Position numbers and translations under genes: made by a program. From JAVJST01 sp965229715 (GTDB lineage: Bacteria; Pseudomonadota; Alphaproteobacteria; Rhodospirillales; Casp-alpha2): DNA of 64,000 nucleotides. The DNA lies in assembly GCA_965229715.1 (NCBI GenBank), contig CBDDJL010000002.1, forward strand, positions 2,418,001 through 2,482,000, written 5' to 3'. The notes under the pieces were generated by a model. That model searched no databases. It was given only the letters and a program-made list of their open reading frames with translations, and had not been told where the DNA came from. Below, one piece after another: positions 9,351 through 17,870 of the stretch (positions are counted from its first letter, which is position 1; each line of letters opens with the position of its first letter).

Positions 9351-10213
9351 TGGACGAGGATGACCGGTATCGTCGCCTCGTCCAACACGTGACGCGTCAC
9401 GCCGCCCATGATGAGCTGACGCAAACGGCTGTGCGTATAGGCCCCCATCACAAGCAGATCGGCGCCCCAGTCTGCGCATCGCGACAACACCGTCTCGCCG
9501 ACGTTCTGTTCGATCACCGGCGACGTCTCGATTGCCGCCGTGACGCCGTGCGCCCTCAGGTAACGGGCGAGATCGGCGGCCATGGCATTGCCGCTCTGGT
9601 CCATGTCGACGGTCAGCACCTTGACGGCGTCGGCGGCCAGGATCAGGGGCATGGCCGCGGCGACGGCACGGGCCGCCTCGGCGCTGCCATTCCAGGAAAT
9701 GGCAATCTTGCGGCCGACGGCACCGGCACCGCCCGGCGGCACGACGAGTACGCCGCGACCGGTTTCGACGAGCGCCGCATTCAGGGTCAGGGTTGCCGAT
9801 ACGGTGGCATCGTCCACCGGTCGCGGCACGACAATGAGATCGGCAAGCCGGCCTTGCAGGGCGACGACCTCGTCCTCGCGCCCTTCCAGCGAACGCCATG
9901 ACGCCGTGACGCCCTCGTTGGCCGGCGGATCGTCGGATTCCGTGATTCCATCTTCCGCACAGAGAACATCGAACATTTCACGCGCGATTGCCGCGCGCCG
10001 CTCGGTTTCCTGCTGGGTCGCCTGCACGATGTCTTCCAGCATGGCGCCGGACATGCCCTCGCCGAGCAGCGGCACCGAGTCCCTCGGATTGGCGCGGACG
10101 TGCAGCACATCGATGTGTGCGACATGGTCGGCGGCAACGGCTTTGGCGGTGTTCAGCGCATCCGCCGCACCGTCGGAGCCGTCGAGGGGTACAAGAATGG
10201 ATTTGATGGTCAT
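9347..10213 (-). CDS. Tandem-domain universal stress protein
   Basis: 288 residues comprising two Usp domains. The first begins SILVPLDGSDGAADAL at residue 4 and the second KIAISWNGSAEAARAV near residue 158. The second ends with a conserved block (GAYTHSRLRQLIMGGVTRHV) close to the ATP-binding glycine/serine loop of the family. The start at 10213 is supported by the Shine-Dalgarno GGGAGGGA eight bases upstream; an in-frame extension to 10285 lacks this. Tandem UspA proteins are soluble nucleotide-binding stress factors. The gene is convergent with the MFS gene and lies about 80 bp from the CDF transporter stop. Confidence 0.92.
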   Translation of the reverse strand: MTIKSILVPLDGSDGAADALNTAKAVAADHVAHIDVLHVRANPRDSVPLLGEGMSGAMLEDIVQATQQETERRAAIAREMFDVLCAEDGITESDDPPANEGVTASWRSLEGREDEVVALQGRLADLIVVPRPVDDATVSATLTLNAALVETGRGVLVVPPGGAGAVGRKIAISWNGSAEAARAVAAAMPLILAADAVKVLTVDMDQSGNAMAADLARYLRAHGVTAAIETSPVIEQNVGETVLSRCADWGADLLVMGAYTHSRLRQLIMGGVTRHVLDEATIPVILVH

Positions 10214-10293
10214 GGTTGGGTTCCCTCCCGAGGGGGCGCCAGATCGCCTCTCCCATTGAGGTATCCTAACACATGCCCGCCGCAAGTGGCGGA

Positions 10294-11268
10294 TCAGCGA
10301 AAGACCGGAATATCCTCTTCGACGCCTTCCGGGTCCTGGTGCACGATGACCTCCGCGTTGGGAAAGACCTCGATGATGCTGGCCTCGACTTCGTCGGCGA
10401 TTTCATGGGCCCGGTAGAGCGATATGGCACCATCCATTTCTAGGTGCATCTGAACGAAGATGTGCTGACCCGAGGTTCGTGTCCGCAAATCGTGCAGGTT
10501 GCGAACATCGGCATGAGACATGGCGATATCGCGTATTTGACGGCGTTCGTCATCCTGGAGTTCGCGATCCATCAGGACCTGCAACGCCTCATTAGCCAGC
10601 TGCCAAGAGCCATGCAAAATGTAGCCGGCGATGACGACGGCGATGAAGGGGTCGAACCACAGCAAACCGAAGTTGGCGACGACCGCGAGCGAGCCGATGA
10701 CGCCGAGATTGACCAACACGTCCATCTGGTAGTGCATCGAGTCCGCGCCGATGGCGATCGAGCCGGTACGCTTGACGACATAGCGCTGAAATCCGACCAG
10801 GAACACGGTCAGTACGATGGAGAAGACCATGACGGCGTAGCCGATCTCGGTGCGCAGGATCTCACGCGGGTTGAAGAACCGCTCACCGGCCTCGATCAGC
10901 AGAAAAGCCGCGGATCCGGCAATAAACGCCGCCTGCGCCAGCCCGGCCAGGGACTCCGCCTTGCCGTGACCGAAACGATGTTCCTTGTCAGCCGGCTCCA
11001 AGGCATGTTTAACTGCATAAAGGTTAATCAACGACGCCGCCGCATCAAGCAACGAATCGATCAACGTCGACAACAAACTCACCGAGTCGGTCAACAACCA
11101 GGCGCCGAACTTCGCCGCGACGAGAATACTGGCGACCGAGACCGAGGCGATTGTCGCAATCCGCATCAGGCGGGCCGATTGCGAGTCCGGGGCGGCGACT
11201 GCGCCGCCCGGCGTCACGACATTCGTCACGTCGCCACTGTCGTCGTTCGCGGGGCTTCGCTCGGTCAC
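10294..11268 (-). CDS. Cation diffusion facilitator (CDF) family metal transporter
   Basis: 324 residues with six predicted membrane helices and a cytosolic C-terminal domain. The metal-site helices carry the family pattern: SLLSTLIDSLLDA (helix II) with the HRFGHGKAES loop after helix III, and ADSMHYQMDVL (helix V). The C-terminal domain includes DLRTRTSGQHIFVQMHLEMD. This is the arrangement of FieF-type Zn2+/Fe2+ exporters, which extrude metal in exchange for protons. The start is the GTG at 11268, whose GTGA overlaps the pdxH stop, so the two genes are translationally coupled. Extending to 11505 would run through pdxH in the wrong frame and is rejected. Confidence 0.92.
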   Translation of the reverse strand: MTERSPANDDSGDVTNVVTPGGAVAAPDSQSARLMRIATIASVSVASILVAAKFGAWLLTDSVSLLSTLIDSLLDAAASLINLYAVKHALEPADKEHRFGHGKAESLAGLAQAAFIAGSAAFLLIEAGERFFNPREILRTEIGYAVMVFSIVLTVFLVGFQRYVVKRTGSIAIGADSMHYQMDVLVNLGVIGSLAVVANFGLLWFDPFIAVVIAGYILHGSWQLANEALQVLMDRELQDDERRQIRDIAMSHADVRNLHDLRTRTSGQHIFVQMHLEMDGAISLYRAHEIADEVEASIIEVFPNAEVIVHQDPEGVEEDIPVFR

Positions 11269-11858
11269 GGGAACAGACGCTCCGTCGTCCAGTCGGCCGT
11301 TGTCTTCGGGCGGCGATAGACCAACCGGTCGTGCAGGCGGTAGGCCTCCTGCTGCCAGAATTCGATGGCGATCGGGGCGAGACGGAAACCGGACCAGAAT
11401 TCGGGCCGCGGAACCTCGCCGATGTTGAACTTCGCCGTATACTTGGCGATCCGCTTTTCGAATTCGTAGCGGCTTTCGAGGGGCTGCGATTGTCGCGAGG
11501 CCCAAGCGCCGATCTGGCTCATTTTTGCCCGGCTGGCGAAATACGCATCCGCCTCTTCGTCGCTGACCGGCTCAACGGCGCCCTCGACACGGACCTGCCG
11601 GGTCAGCGACTTCCAGTGAAAACACAGCGCGACGTGCGGATTGGCTGCAAGTTCGCCGCCCTTGCGGCTGGTCAGATTGGTGTAGAAAACGAAGCCCGCA
11701 TCGTCGACATGCTTCATCAGCACCATGCGCACGGACGGACGGCCGTCCGGCGTCGCAGTCGCCAGCGCGACTGCGTTAGGGTCCGAAGGCTCGCTCGCCG
11801 TGGCATCCTCGAACCAGGCGTTGAAGAGATCGATGGGATTGTTCTGTGCGTCGATCAT
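11265..11858 (-). CDS. pdxH: Pyridoxamine 5'-phosphate oxidase
   Basis: 197 residues, typical for the family. The FMN-binding split-barrel signatures are RMVLMKHVDDAGFVFYTN and the SRKGGELAANPHVALCFHW region. The C-terminal block RLAPIAIEFWQQ followed by RLHDRLVY and the final TTERLFP is diagnostic of PdxH. The enzyme oxidises pyridoxine- or pyridoxamine-5'-phosphate to PLP with O2, making the last step of vitamin B6 synthesis and salvage. The stop overlaps the CDF start by four bases (GTGA). A 177-bp gap separates it from the divergent lipoprotein gene. Confidence 0.97.
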   Translation of the reverse strand: MIDAQNNPIDLFNAWFEDATASEPSDPNAVALATATPDGRPSVRMVLMKHVDDAGFVFYTNLTSRKGGELAANPHVALCFHWKSLTRQVRVEGAVEPVSDEEADAYFASRAKMSQIGAWASRQSQPLESRYEFEKRIAKYTAKFNIGEVPRPEFWSGFRLAPIAIEFWQQEAYRLHDRLVYRRPKTTADWTTERLFP

Positions 11859-12035
11859 AAGGGCGTCTCGCCGTCTCGCCAGGCCGCGTACCGGCGCGAG
11901 ATTCCTTGAATGGCGCGCAACCGCGGTTAGAGTTGTTATCGGATTCGCATTGCGTGTACGCCATGCATTTGGTCTCTCGCCCCGCTGCCTGTCAAGCGCG
12001 GGCGGTCGGCGAACTCTTCATTCAGGAGTACTACC

Positions 12036-12515
12036 ATGCCGAAAACCCTGATTGTCTCCATCGCAGCCGCCTCGCTGCTGCTCGCGTCCTGCACGCAGGA
12101 TGTCGTTTCCGACAAAAAGGCAGCAGGCACCGTGATCGGCTCCATCGTCGGCCTCATCGTCGGCTCCAAACTGGGCAGCGGCACCGGGCGCACGGTTGCC
12201 ATGGCGGTCGGCGGCATTGCCGGCGCGTGGATCGGCAGCGAAATCGGCCAGAAACTGAACGAACGCGACCAGGAACTGGCCCGTGAGGCGGCCGACGAAG
12301 CGCTCGAGAACGGCAAAACCGGCAACACCGACACGTGGAGCAACCCGGACAGCGGCAACAGCGGCTCGGTCACGCCGGTTTCGGACAGTTACGAAACCGT
12401 GTCCAACGAGGAATGCCGCGACTTCGAATCGACGGTTACCGTCGAGGGTGAAACCGAGGTGGCGCATGGCCGCGCTTGCCGTCAGGAAGACGGATCCTGG
12501 AAGATCGTGCGCTGA
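12036..12515 (+). CDS. Glycine-zipper lipoprotein (17 kDa surface-antigen type)
   Basis: 159 residues with a type II signal peptide: MPK, a hydrophobic core, then lipobox LLASC with Cys18 as the lipidation site. Residues ~28-70 form a glycine zipper (GTVIGSIVGLIVGSKLGSG, then MAVGGIAGAWIGSEIGQ) as in the Rickettsia 17 kDa antigen and SlyB/OmpA-like 2TM glycine-zipper lipoproteins. The C-terminal ~60 residues contain two cysteines (NEECRDF, GRACRQE) and a short beta-rich domain ending SWKIVR. It is probably an outer-membrane lipoprotein. It is preceded by a Shine-Dalgarno-like CAGGAG and stands alone. Confidence 0.92.
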   Translation: MPKTLIVSIAAASLLLASCTQDVVSDKKAAGTVIGSIVGLIVGSKLGSGTGRTVAMAVGGIAGAWIGSEIGQKLNERDQELAREAADEALENGKTGNTDTWSNPDSGNSGSVTPVSDSYETVSNEECRDFESTVTVEGETEVAHGRACRQEDGSWKIVR

Positions 12516-12717
12516 CGCCGGCTGCCCGACGAGGCCCCGAACCGTCCGGTGACGGCGCTACACGTATTTCACGGTGTTACGGGCCTCTTGATTTGACCTT
12601 CCGGACGCCATCGGCTATGGGCTAACGGTATCAAAACCCTGATTCGACGCCGGTTTTCGCCGATTTTGCGATACGCCAACCGGACACGAACGGGTTGCAT
12701 GTCGAAAGGAATCCAGG

Positions 12718-13530
12718 ATGACCGAGACCTCCACGCTGATGGCTGGCAAGAAGGGCCTGATCATGGGCGTTGCCAACGATCGGTCAATTGCCTGGGCCAT
12801 TGCCAAGACGGCGCACGATCACGGTGCCGAAATGGCCTTCACCTACCAGGGCGAGGCTCTGCAGAAGCGGGTCAAGCCGCTGGCGGAATCCATCGGCGCA
12901 TCGCTGGTGTTGCCCTGCGACGTTACCGACATGACCAGCGTCGATGCGGTGTTCGATACGCTGTCGAAGGAATGGGGCAGCCTGGACTTCGTCGTTCACG
13001 CAGTCGCCTATTCCGACAAGGAACAGCTCAAGGGCCGCTACATCGACACCACGGCGGACAATTTCGCCGCGACCATGAACATCTCGTGCTTTTCGTTTAC
13101 GGCCGTTTGCCAGCGCGCCGCGCCGCTGATGACGAACGGCGGCAGCCTGCTGACCCTGACCTACTTCGGCGCCGAACGCGTGATGCCGCATTACAACGTC
13201 ATGGGCGTCGCCAAGGCCGCTCTTGAGACCAGCGTGCGCTACCTCGCCGAGGATCTCGGCAAGGACGGCATCCGCGTCAATGCGCTGTCGGCGGGGCCGA
13301 TGAAGACGCTGGCGGCATCGGGTATCGGCGACTTCCGCTACATCCTCAAGTGGAACGAATACAATTCGCCGCTGCGCCGCAACGTCACCGGCGAGGACGT
13401 CGGCGGCGCCGGGCTCTATCTGCTGTCCGATCTCGCCAGCGGCGTAACGGGCGAGACGCACCATGTCGACTGCGGTTACAATATCGTCGGCATGAAGGCG
13501 GTCGATGCCCCGGATATCACTGTCTCCTGA
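12718..13530 (+). CDS. fabI: Enoyl-[acyl-carrier-protein] reductase (NADH) FabI
   Basis: 270 residues. The atypical SDR features of FabI are present: the cofactor loop GVANDRSIAWAIAK near residue 17, the AVAYSDKEQLKGRY region, the catalytic Tyr-Lys pair in YNVMGVAKAALE (Y-x6-K spacing), and GPMKTLAASGIGDF in the substrate loop. It reduces the trans-2 double bond of enoyl-ACP with NADH in the last step of each type II fatty-acid elongation cycle and is the target of triclosan-type inhibitors. A Shine-Dalgarno AAGGAATCCAGG precedes the ATG. aroC starts 43 bp downstream in the same direction, so the two are probably cotranscribed. Confidence 0.97.
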   Translation: MTETSTLMAGKKGLIMGVANDRSIAWAIAKTAHDHGAEMAFTYQGEALQKRVKPLAESIGASLVLPCDVTDMTSVDAVFDTLSKEWGSLDFVVHAVAYSDKEQLKGRYIDTTADNFAATMNISCFSFTAVCQRAAPLMTNGGSLLTLTYFGAERVMPHYNVMGVAKAALETSVRYLAEDLGKDGIRVNALSAGPMKTLAASGIGDFRYILKWNEYNSPLRRNVTGEDVGGAGLYLLSDLASGVTGETHHVDCGYNIVGMKAVDAPDITVS

Positions 13531-13573
13531 CCGTACACCGGCCCATACGGCCCCCTGAGACGAGCGCGAACCG

Positions 13574-14659
13574 ATGAGCCATAATTCGTTCGGACACCTG
13601 TTCCGTGTCACGACCTTCGGCGAGAGCCACGGGCCGGCGATCGGCTGCATCGTCGATGGCGTGCCGCCGGGCCTTGATCTCACCGAACACGACGTGCAGC
13701 ACGATCTCGACCGCCGCAAGCCGGGCCAGTCGCGCTTCACCACACAGCGCAAGGAAAGCGATACGGTCGAAATTCTGTCTGGCACGCTCGAGGGGGTCAC
13801 CACCGGCACGCCGGTCGCCATGTTGATCCGTAACGAGGACCAACGTTCAAAAGATTACGACGCCATCAAGGATCAGTTTCGCCCGGGCCACGCCGACTTC
13901 ACCTACATGGCGAAATACGGCATCCGCGACCATCGTGGCGGCGGCCGATCGTCAGCCCGTGAAACCGCCTCCCGCGTCGCCGCCGGTGCCATAGCGCGCA
14001 AGATCGTCACCCGTATCGCCGGTGACGAGGCGGTGATCCGCGCCGCCCTAGTTCGTATCGGCGAACACGCGGTCGATCCGGCCAACTGGGACTGGTCCGT
14101 AAAGGACGGCAACCCGTTCTGGTCGCCGGACGCCGCCATCGTGCCGGTCTGGGAGGATTATCTCGACGGTATCCGCAAGGCCGGCTCGTCTGTCGGCGCT
14201 ACCGTCGAGGTCCGCGCCGACGGCATTCCTGCCGGGCTTGGGGCGCCGGTCTACGGCAAACTCGATGCCGATCTGGCGGCGGCAATGATGAGCATCAATG
14301 CCGTCAAGGGCGTCGAGATCGGCGCCGGCATGGCGGCGGCCGAGCTGACCGGCGAGGCGAACGCCGATGAAATCCGGAGCGACGGCAACGGCGGCGCTGC
14401 GTTTCTCTCGAACCATGCCGGCGGCATTCTCGGCGGCATCTCGAGCGGCCAGGAAATCGTCGTGCGCTTCGCGGTAAAACCGACCAGCTCGATCCTGACA
14501 CCGCGCAAGAGCATCGATAAAAACGGCAACGAGATCGACGTCTCGACCAAGGGACGTCACGACCCCTGCGTCGGCATCCGCGCCGTGCCGGTCGGCGAGG
14601 CCATGATGGCCTGTGTGCTGGCCGATCATCTGCTGCGCCATCGCGCGCAGTGTGGCTAA
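13574..14659 (+). CDS. aroC: Chorismate synthase
   Basis: 361 residues, normal length. All three family signatures are visible: GESHGPAIGCIVDGVPPG at residue ~16, the RGGGRSSARETASRVAAGA block near residue 118, and GRHDPCVGIRAVPVGEAM near the C-terminus. The enzyme converts 5-enolpyruvylshikimate-3-phosphate to chorismate with reduced FMN, the last shared step to aromatic amino acids. It lies between fabI and a small rhodanese gene (22-bp gap), forming a probable three-gene transcription unit. Confidence 0.98.
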   Translation: MSHNSFGHLFRVTTFGESHGPAIGCIVDGVPPGLDLTEHDVQHDLDRRKPGQSRFTTQRKESDTVEILSGTLEGVTTGTPVAMLIRNEDQRSKDYDAIKDQFRPGHADFTYMAKYGIRDHRGGGRSSARETASRVAAGAIARKIVTRIAGDEAVIRAALVRIGEHAVDPANWDWSVKDGNPFWSPDAAIVPVWEDYLDGIRKAGSSVGATVEVRADGIPAGLGAPVYGKLDADLAAAMMSINAVKGVEIGAGMAAAELTGEANADEIRSDGNGGAAFLSNHAGGILGGISSGQEIVVRFAVKPTSSILTPRKSIDKNGNEIDVSTKGRHDPCVGIRAVPVGEAMMACVLADHLLRHRAQCG

Positions 14660-14681
14660 GAAATGAGAACAGGAGAACGTC

Positions 14682-15002
14682 ATGCCCGGCGTTGAAGAAG
14701 CCGATCCCGCGACCGTCAAGGCGATGCTCGACAACGGCGAGGCCGTACTGATCGACGTGCGCGAGGACGCGGAAGTCGCACAGTTCCGCATTCCCGGCGC
14801 ACAGCACATTGCCATGTCGCGGTTCGATCCCGAGAGGATACCCGATCTCGAGGGACGCAAGCTGGTGCTGCATTGCGCCGCCGGCATGCGCTCCGACGCG
14901 ATTGCCCGCGAACTCCTGAGCCGCGGACTCTACGAGGAAATCACCAACATGGTCGGCGGCATTCAGGCCTGGGCGCAGGCTGGATTTGAGGTCGAGAGCT
15001 GA
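14682..15002 (+). CDS. Single-domain rhodanese-like protein
   Basis: 106 residues forming a single rhodanese fold: VLIDVREDAEVAQFRIPGA at residue ~22, then the active-site loop HCAAGMRS with the persulfide-carrying Cys near residue 67, and the C-terminal GGIQAWAQAGFEV. Such proteins transfer sulfur from thiosulfate or carry persulfide to acceptors in the cytoplasm; no signal peptide is seen. An AGGAG Shine-Dalgarno lies just upstream of the ATG. The tight spacing behind aroC suggests cotranscription, but a link to chorismate metabolism is not evident. Confidence 0.93.
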   Translation: MPGVEEADPATVKAMLDNGEAVLIDVREDAEVAQFRIPGAQHIAMSRFDPERIPDLEGRKLVLHCAAGMRSDAIARELLSRGLYEEITNMVGGIQAWAQAGFEVES

Positions 15003-15181
15003 TTTGCCGATCGGCTCAAGGAATCTTCACCACGACAAGAAAGCGCAGAGAATCCCAATTATGCGCCTCTGCCCTCAAGTCGAGACAGATCGATATCCTT
15101 GGCTTGATCCAGAGCAATCGAGTTCGTGTGCGCCCGACCGACGCGTAAAGCGCGCGCGCTTACATGCAATGCACAAAGAAA

Positions 15182-15203
15182 GACGGAGCCATACGGCTCC
15201 GTC
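15182..15203 (-). terminator. Rho-independent terminator of the outer-membrane protein gene
   Basis: A perfect 9-bp stem (GACGGAGCC / GGCTCCGTC) with a four-base loop. On the minus strand it is followed by TTTCTTT, the layout of an intrinsic terminator. It sits 22 bp past the stop codon of the beta-barrel gene at 15226. The rest of the gap from 15003 shows no gene. Confidence 0.8.
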
Positions 15204-15225
15204 GTAATAAAAAAGAAAATCCGGG

Positions 15226-15858
15226 TCAGAAGCTGACGTTCAGGCCGAGTTTAACGGTGTGAACCAACACGGTGTCCTCGACTTCGTCCTCGACCGTGCC
15301 GGTGAACACGCCTGTGATGTTGTAGCCGCCGATAACATCGACAGTTTCTGTAACGCCATAAGCCATGCCGACACCAAGCTGGACCGCCGGTGCGATCCCG
15401 CCGAATTCTTTCGTCTGCAACGTTCCGTTTCCGTCGGAATAGGATATATCCCCGTCGATACCCACGCCGCCAACACCAGCGCTGATGTAGGGCGTCACCG
15501 GCATATCGGTCTCGATATCGGCATATCCGTTCAGCATCAGGCTATAATAATCGATGTCACCAGAGCCGTCGGTCGCCGATGAAACACTGTCGATATCCAT
15601 ACGGGCCAGCCCGGCCTCGACTTCGGCCCGCCAACCACCGTAATCGTATCCGACACGCACCTGACCGCCACCGCCGAAATCGAACTCGGCTTCGCGCTGG
15701 GTTCCCGTTCCACGGTTGGTATCGAATTCCGTATCGCTTGCCTGTACGCCGATTACCGACGCACCGGCGTAGAAATTCCCATCCATCTCGTCCGCGTGAG
15801 CGGCGGCACCGAGCGTCAACCCGGCAGCAACCGTAGAAACTAAGAGAAGCTTTGACAT
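15226..15858 (-). CDS. Outer-membrane beta-barrel protein (porin-like, 8-strand type)
   Basis: 210 residues from the ATG at 15858 (MSKLLLVSTVAAGL). A Sec signal peptide ends in AAAHA/DEMDG. The mature part alternates aromatic and polar residues in strands typical of a small barrel (NFYAGASVIG, GQVRVGYDYGGWRAEVEAGL, TPYISAGVGGVGIDGD, VQLGVGMAYGV) and ends in NVSF, a terminal Phe recognised by the BAM complex. An in-frame Met at 15921 lies upstream of the predicted -10 box and is rejected. The family resembles the Opa/OmpW-like adhesin and porin barrels of alphaproteobacteria; the ligand is unknown. Confidence 0.88.
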   Translation of the reverse strand: MSKLLLVSTVAAGLTLGAAAHADEMDGNFYAGASVIGVQASDTEFDTNRGTGTQREAEFDFGGGGQVRVGYDYGGWRAEVEAGLARMDIDSVSSATDGSGDIDYYSLMLNGYADIETDMPVTPYISAGVGGVGIDGDISYSDGNGTLQTKEFGGIAPAVQLGVGMAYGVTETVDVIGGYNITGVFTGTVEDEVEDTVLVHTVKLGLNVSF

Positions 15859-15898
15859 TGATTTACCAATCGTTCCAATCAAGAGGCGTAATTTGTTG

Positions 15899-15928
15899 AT
15901 TCTAAAGGAAGACGAGTCCATCAGGCAA
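15899..15928 (-). promoter_or_regulatory. Sigma-70-like promoter of the outer-membrane protein gene
   Basis: On the minus strand, TTGCCT (15928-15923) and TAGAAT (15904-15899) are separated by 18 bp, close to the -35/-10 consensus. Transcription would begin near 15890, leaving a leader of about 30 bases before the ATG at 15858. Confidence 0.55.
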
Positions 15929-16323
15929 CCTACAAAAGATCATACCTAATTTTCGCCGAAAACTGCTCAAACCTGTCTCATCGCTACATCTGCAAGCGTC
16001 CAACTGAACATTCGGCACCAAACCGCACACACGATCGACAAAGACTGGTGCCTCAACGAGTAAATGCAGCGAAGCAGGATAACCAAGAGCCACCCAATAC
16101 ACCGATTACGAACAAAAAGATAGAGCCGACAATCATGACGTTTGCATTTTACCCCGTCCCCGGGCCATTTGCTCCCGGCAAGGTGAAACGCGCTGTTGGC
16201 CCGTATCATCTACCTGCCACATCTCCGTTGTTGCCACGGCATCAGTTCATGCCTCTCTTACCAGTATTGTCCAAATAGCCTCACGCAAGGCGCTCTCCCG
16301 GAACTGTATTTGCCGTATGCGGC
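15929..16323. other. Intergenic region without a supported gene
   Basis: About 395 bases between the divergent outer-membrane protein and PAS-like genes. It is AT-richer than its neighbours and short frames here have no recognisable product. It must hold the promoter of the PAS-like gene, but no convincing pair of hexamers was identified. Confidence 0.5.
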
Positions 16324-16923
16324 ATGCTGTGCAATCACTTGGAGCGCCTCATTCACGGCATCGGGTGTGAATTCGGGTGCGCCTTGGGGGAATTAAACGA
16401 ATTGCTCTGGAGAGAAGACGACGACTGGGCCTACAACCTGTTTCCGCTCAGCGAGCCCGAGGGAACCTTTGGTCCGTTCTCGGGATTGGTGCGGATTTGG
16501 CGCGACAAGGCACAAGACGCCTATCTGCCTGCATGGTCGGATTTCGATCTCATGGACTTTGCCGGCTGGTGGGGAATGCTGGCCGTCTTCGACGTGATCG
16601 AAGAACAGCCGTTCGCGTTCAAGGTCCGCTTGTGGGGAACAAAGCTGGTCGAGCTTGGCGGTTTCGATCTCAGCGGCGAGGTACTGGCGCCGTCGCCCGA
16701 CTTCAAGAGCCAGGACAAGAAACAGATCACGCGCACGGATGTCGAGGCTTGGCGCGAAACCATCGACACGCGCCAGATCTGTGTGGCGAACGGCCCGGTC
16801 AACGTCCAATACGTTGGGATCGGCGAACTGCGTTATGTCTGTCTGCCGCTCGCCGATGACGGTCTGACAATTGACAAACTGCTGTATGCCGAAATCGCAA
16901 CGTTCCGGAAGTCCGGGTCTTAG
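16324..16923 (+). CDS. PAS_5-like domain protein
   Basis: 199 residues. From about residue 50 the sequence follows the pattern of the alphaproteobacterial PAS_5 (PF07310-type) family: LVRIWRDKAQDAYLPAWSDF, then WWGMLAVFDVIEE, then KVRLWGTKLVELGG. In this family a W-x-x-R/K-P-x-D/F motif is followed by a five-strand sensor sheet. There is no output domain, so it may sense a ligand and act through a partner, or simply bind a cofactor. The first ~35 residues, containing two cysteines, are less family-like, so the true start may lie downstream of 16324. Assignment rests on pattern recognition and is tentative. Confidence 0.65.
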   Translation: MLCNHLERLIHGIGCEFGCALGELNELLWREDDDWAYNLFPLSEPEGTFGPFSGLVRIWRDKAQDAYLPAWSDFDLMDFAGWWGMLAVFDVIEEQPFAFKVRLWGTKLVELGGFDLSGEVLAPSPDFKSQDKKQITRTDVEAWRETIDTRQICVANGPVNVQYVGIGELRYVCLPLADDGLTIDKLLYAEIATFRKSGS

Positions 16924-16947
16924 GGTCCGGACCCTAGAGCCGGTCAT

Positions 16948-17069
16948 GGTTTGACGGAATCGTACGAGCGATTCATCGAACCATGTGAATCGGCTCGAAA
17001 CTTTAAGAACCGATCAGATTCACACGTTCAGACGAAGTGCAAAGCGTTTCCGTCAAAACGTGATCTGAT
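16948..17069. repeat. Inverted-repeat element with GTTTGACGGAA ends
   Basis: GGTTTGACGGAA at 16948-16959 is matched in inverse orientation by TTCCGTCAAAAC at 17048-17059, enclosing about 90 bases. The right end extends as TTCCGTCAAAACGTGATC then TGATC up to the tlyA stop codon. The reverse complement of that right end recurs at 22976-22998 with one mismatch in 23. A perfect palindrome, AGGGTCCGGACCCT, lies just to the left at 16922-16935. Confidence 0.6.
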
Positions 17070-17852
17070 CTACCCGTCCCGTGCCGCACCGATGAGGAAC
17101 TCGACGTTACCCTCCGGCCCGGTGATCGGACTTTCGGCGACGCCGATCACTCGCCAACCGTCGAATCCGTCGAACCATGCGCGGATGTCGTTACAGACCG
17201 CAGCGTGCAGTGCCGGATCGCGGACCACGCCCCCCTTGCCGATCCGCTCCTTGCCGACCTCGAACTGGGGCTTGATCAGCGCGCAGGCGAAACCGCCCTT
17301 CTTCACCATCCCCAGTGACGCCGGCAACACCGTTTTCAGGCCAATGAAACTGGCGTCGCAGACCACACCGTCGACGGCCTCCGGTATGTGCTCATCGGTC
17401 AGATAGCGGGCATTCTGGCGTTCCAGCACCACAACCCGCTCGTCGTTCCGCAATTTCCAGGCAAGCTGGCCGTGCCCGACATCGACGGCATAGACCCGGG
17501 CGGCGTCCCGGCTCAGCAACACGTCGGTGAATCCGCCCGTCGACGCGCCGACGTCGATGACCGTCCTGCCGGCCGGATCGAGGCCGAAGCGGTCGAGACC
17601 GTGCACGAGCTTGAGTCCGCCCCGCGAGACCCACGGATGCTCCTTACCCTTCAGGATCAGTTCCTCGCCGTCCTTCACGACCTCGCTCGCCTTGTCGATC
17701 CGCGCCGTGCCCTTGAAAACCAACCCCGCCATGATCAGGGCTTGCGCCTTCGAACGACTCTCGACGAGGCCGCGATCGACCAGCGCCTGATCAGCGCGCA
17801 CCTTCTTAGGCTTCTTGTTTTCCTGGAAACTGCCTGAAGACCGGCCAGGCAC
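17070..17852 (-). CDS. tlyA: TlyA family rRNA (cytidine-2'-O)-methyltransferase
   Basis: 260 residues. An N-terminal S4 RNA-binding domain (VRADQALVDRGLVESRSKAQ, residues ~18-75) is followed by an FtsJ/RrmJ-type methyltransferase domain with the SAM loop VIDVGASTGGFTDVLL. The K-D-K-E catalytic pattern can be traced at LKLVHGL, VVCDASFIGL, ALIKPQFEVG and GNVEFLIG. TlyA 2'-O-methylates cytidines in 16S and/or 23S rRNA and was first named as a haemolysin. It lies 18 bp downstream of dxs, an arrangement common in alphaproteobacteria. Confidence 0.93.
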   Translation of the reverse strand: MPGRSSGSFQENKKPKKVRADQALVDRGLVESRSKAQALIMAGLVFKGTARIDKASEVVKDGEELILKGKEHPWVSRGGLKLVHGLDRFGLDPAGRTVIDVGASTGGFTDVLLSRDAARVYAVDVGHGQLAWKLRNDERVVVLERQNARYLTDEHIPEAVDGVVCDASFIGLKTVLPASLGMVKKGGFACALIKPQFEVGKERIGKGGVVRDPALHAAVCNDIRAWFDGFDGWRVIGVAESPITGPEGNVEFLIGAARDG

Positions 17853-17870
17853 GTGTCAGGCGCGGGCCAA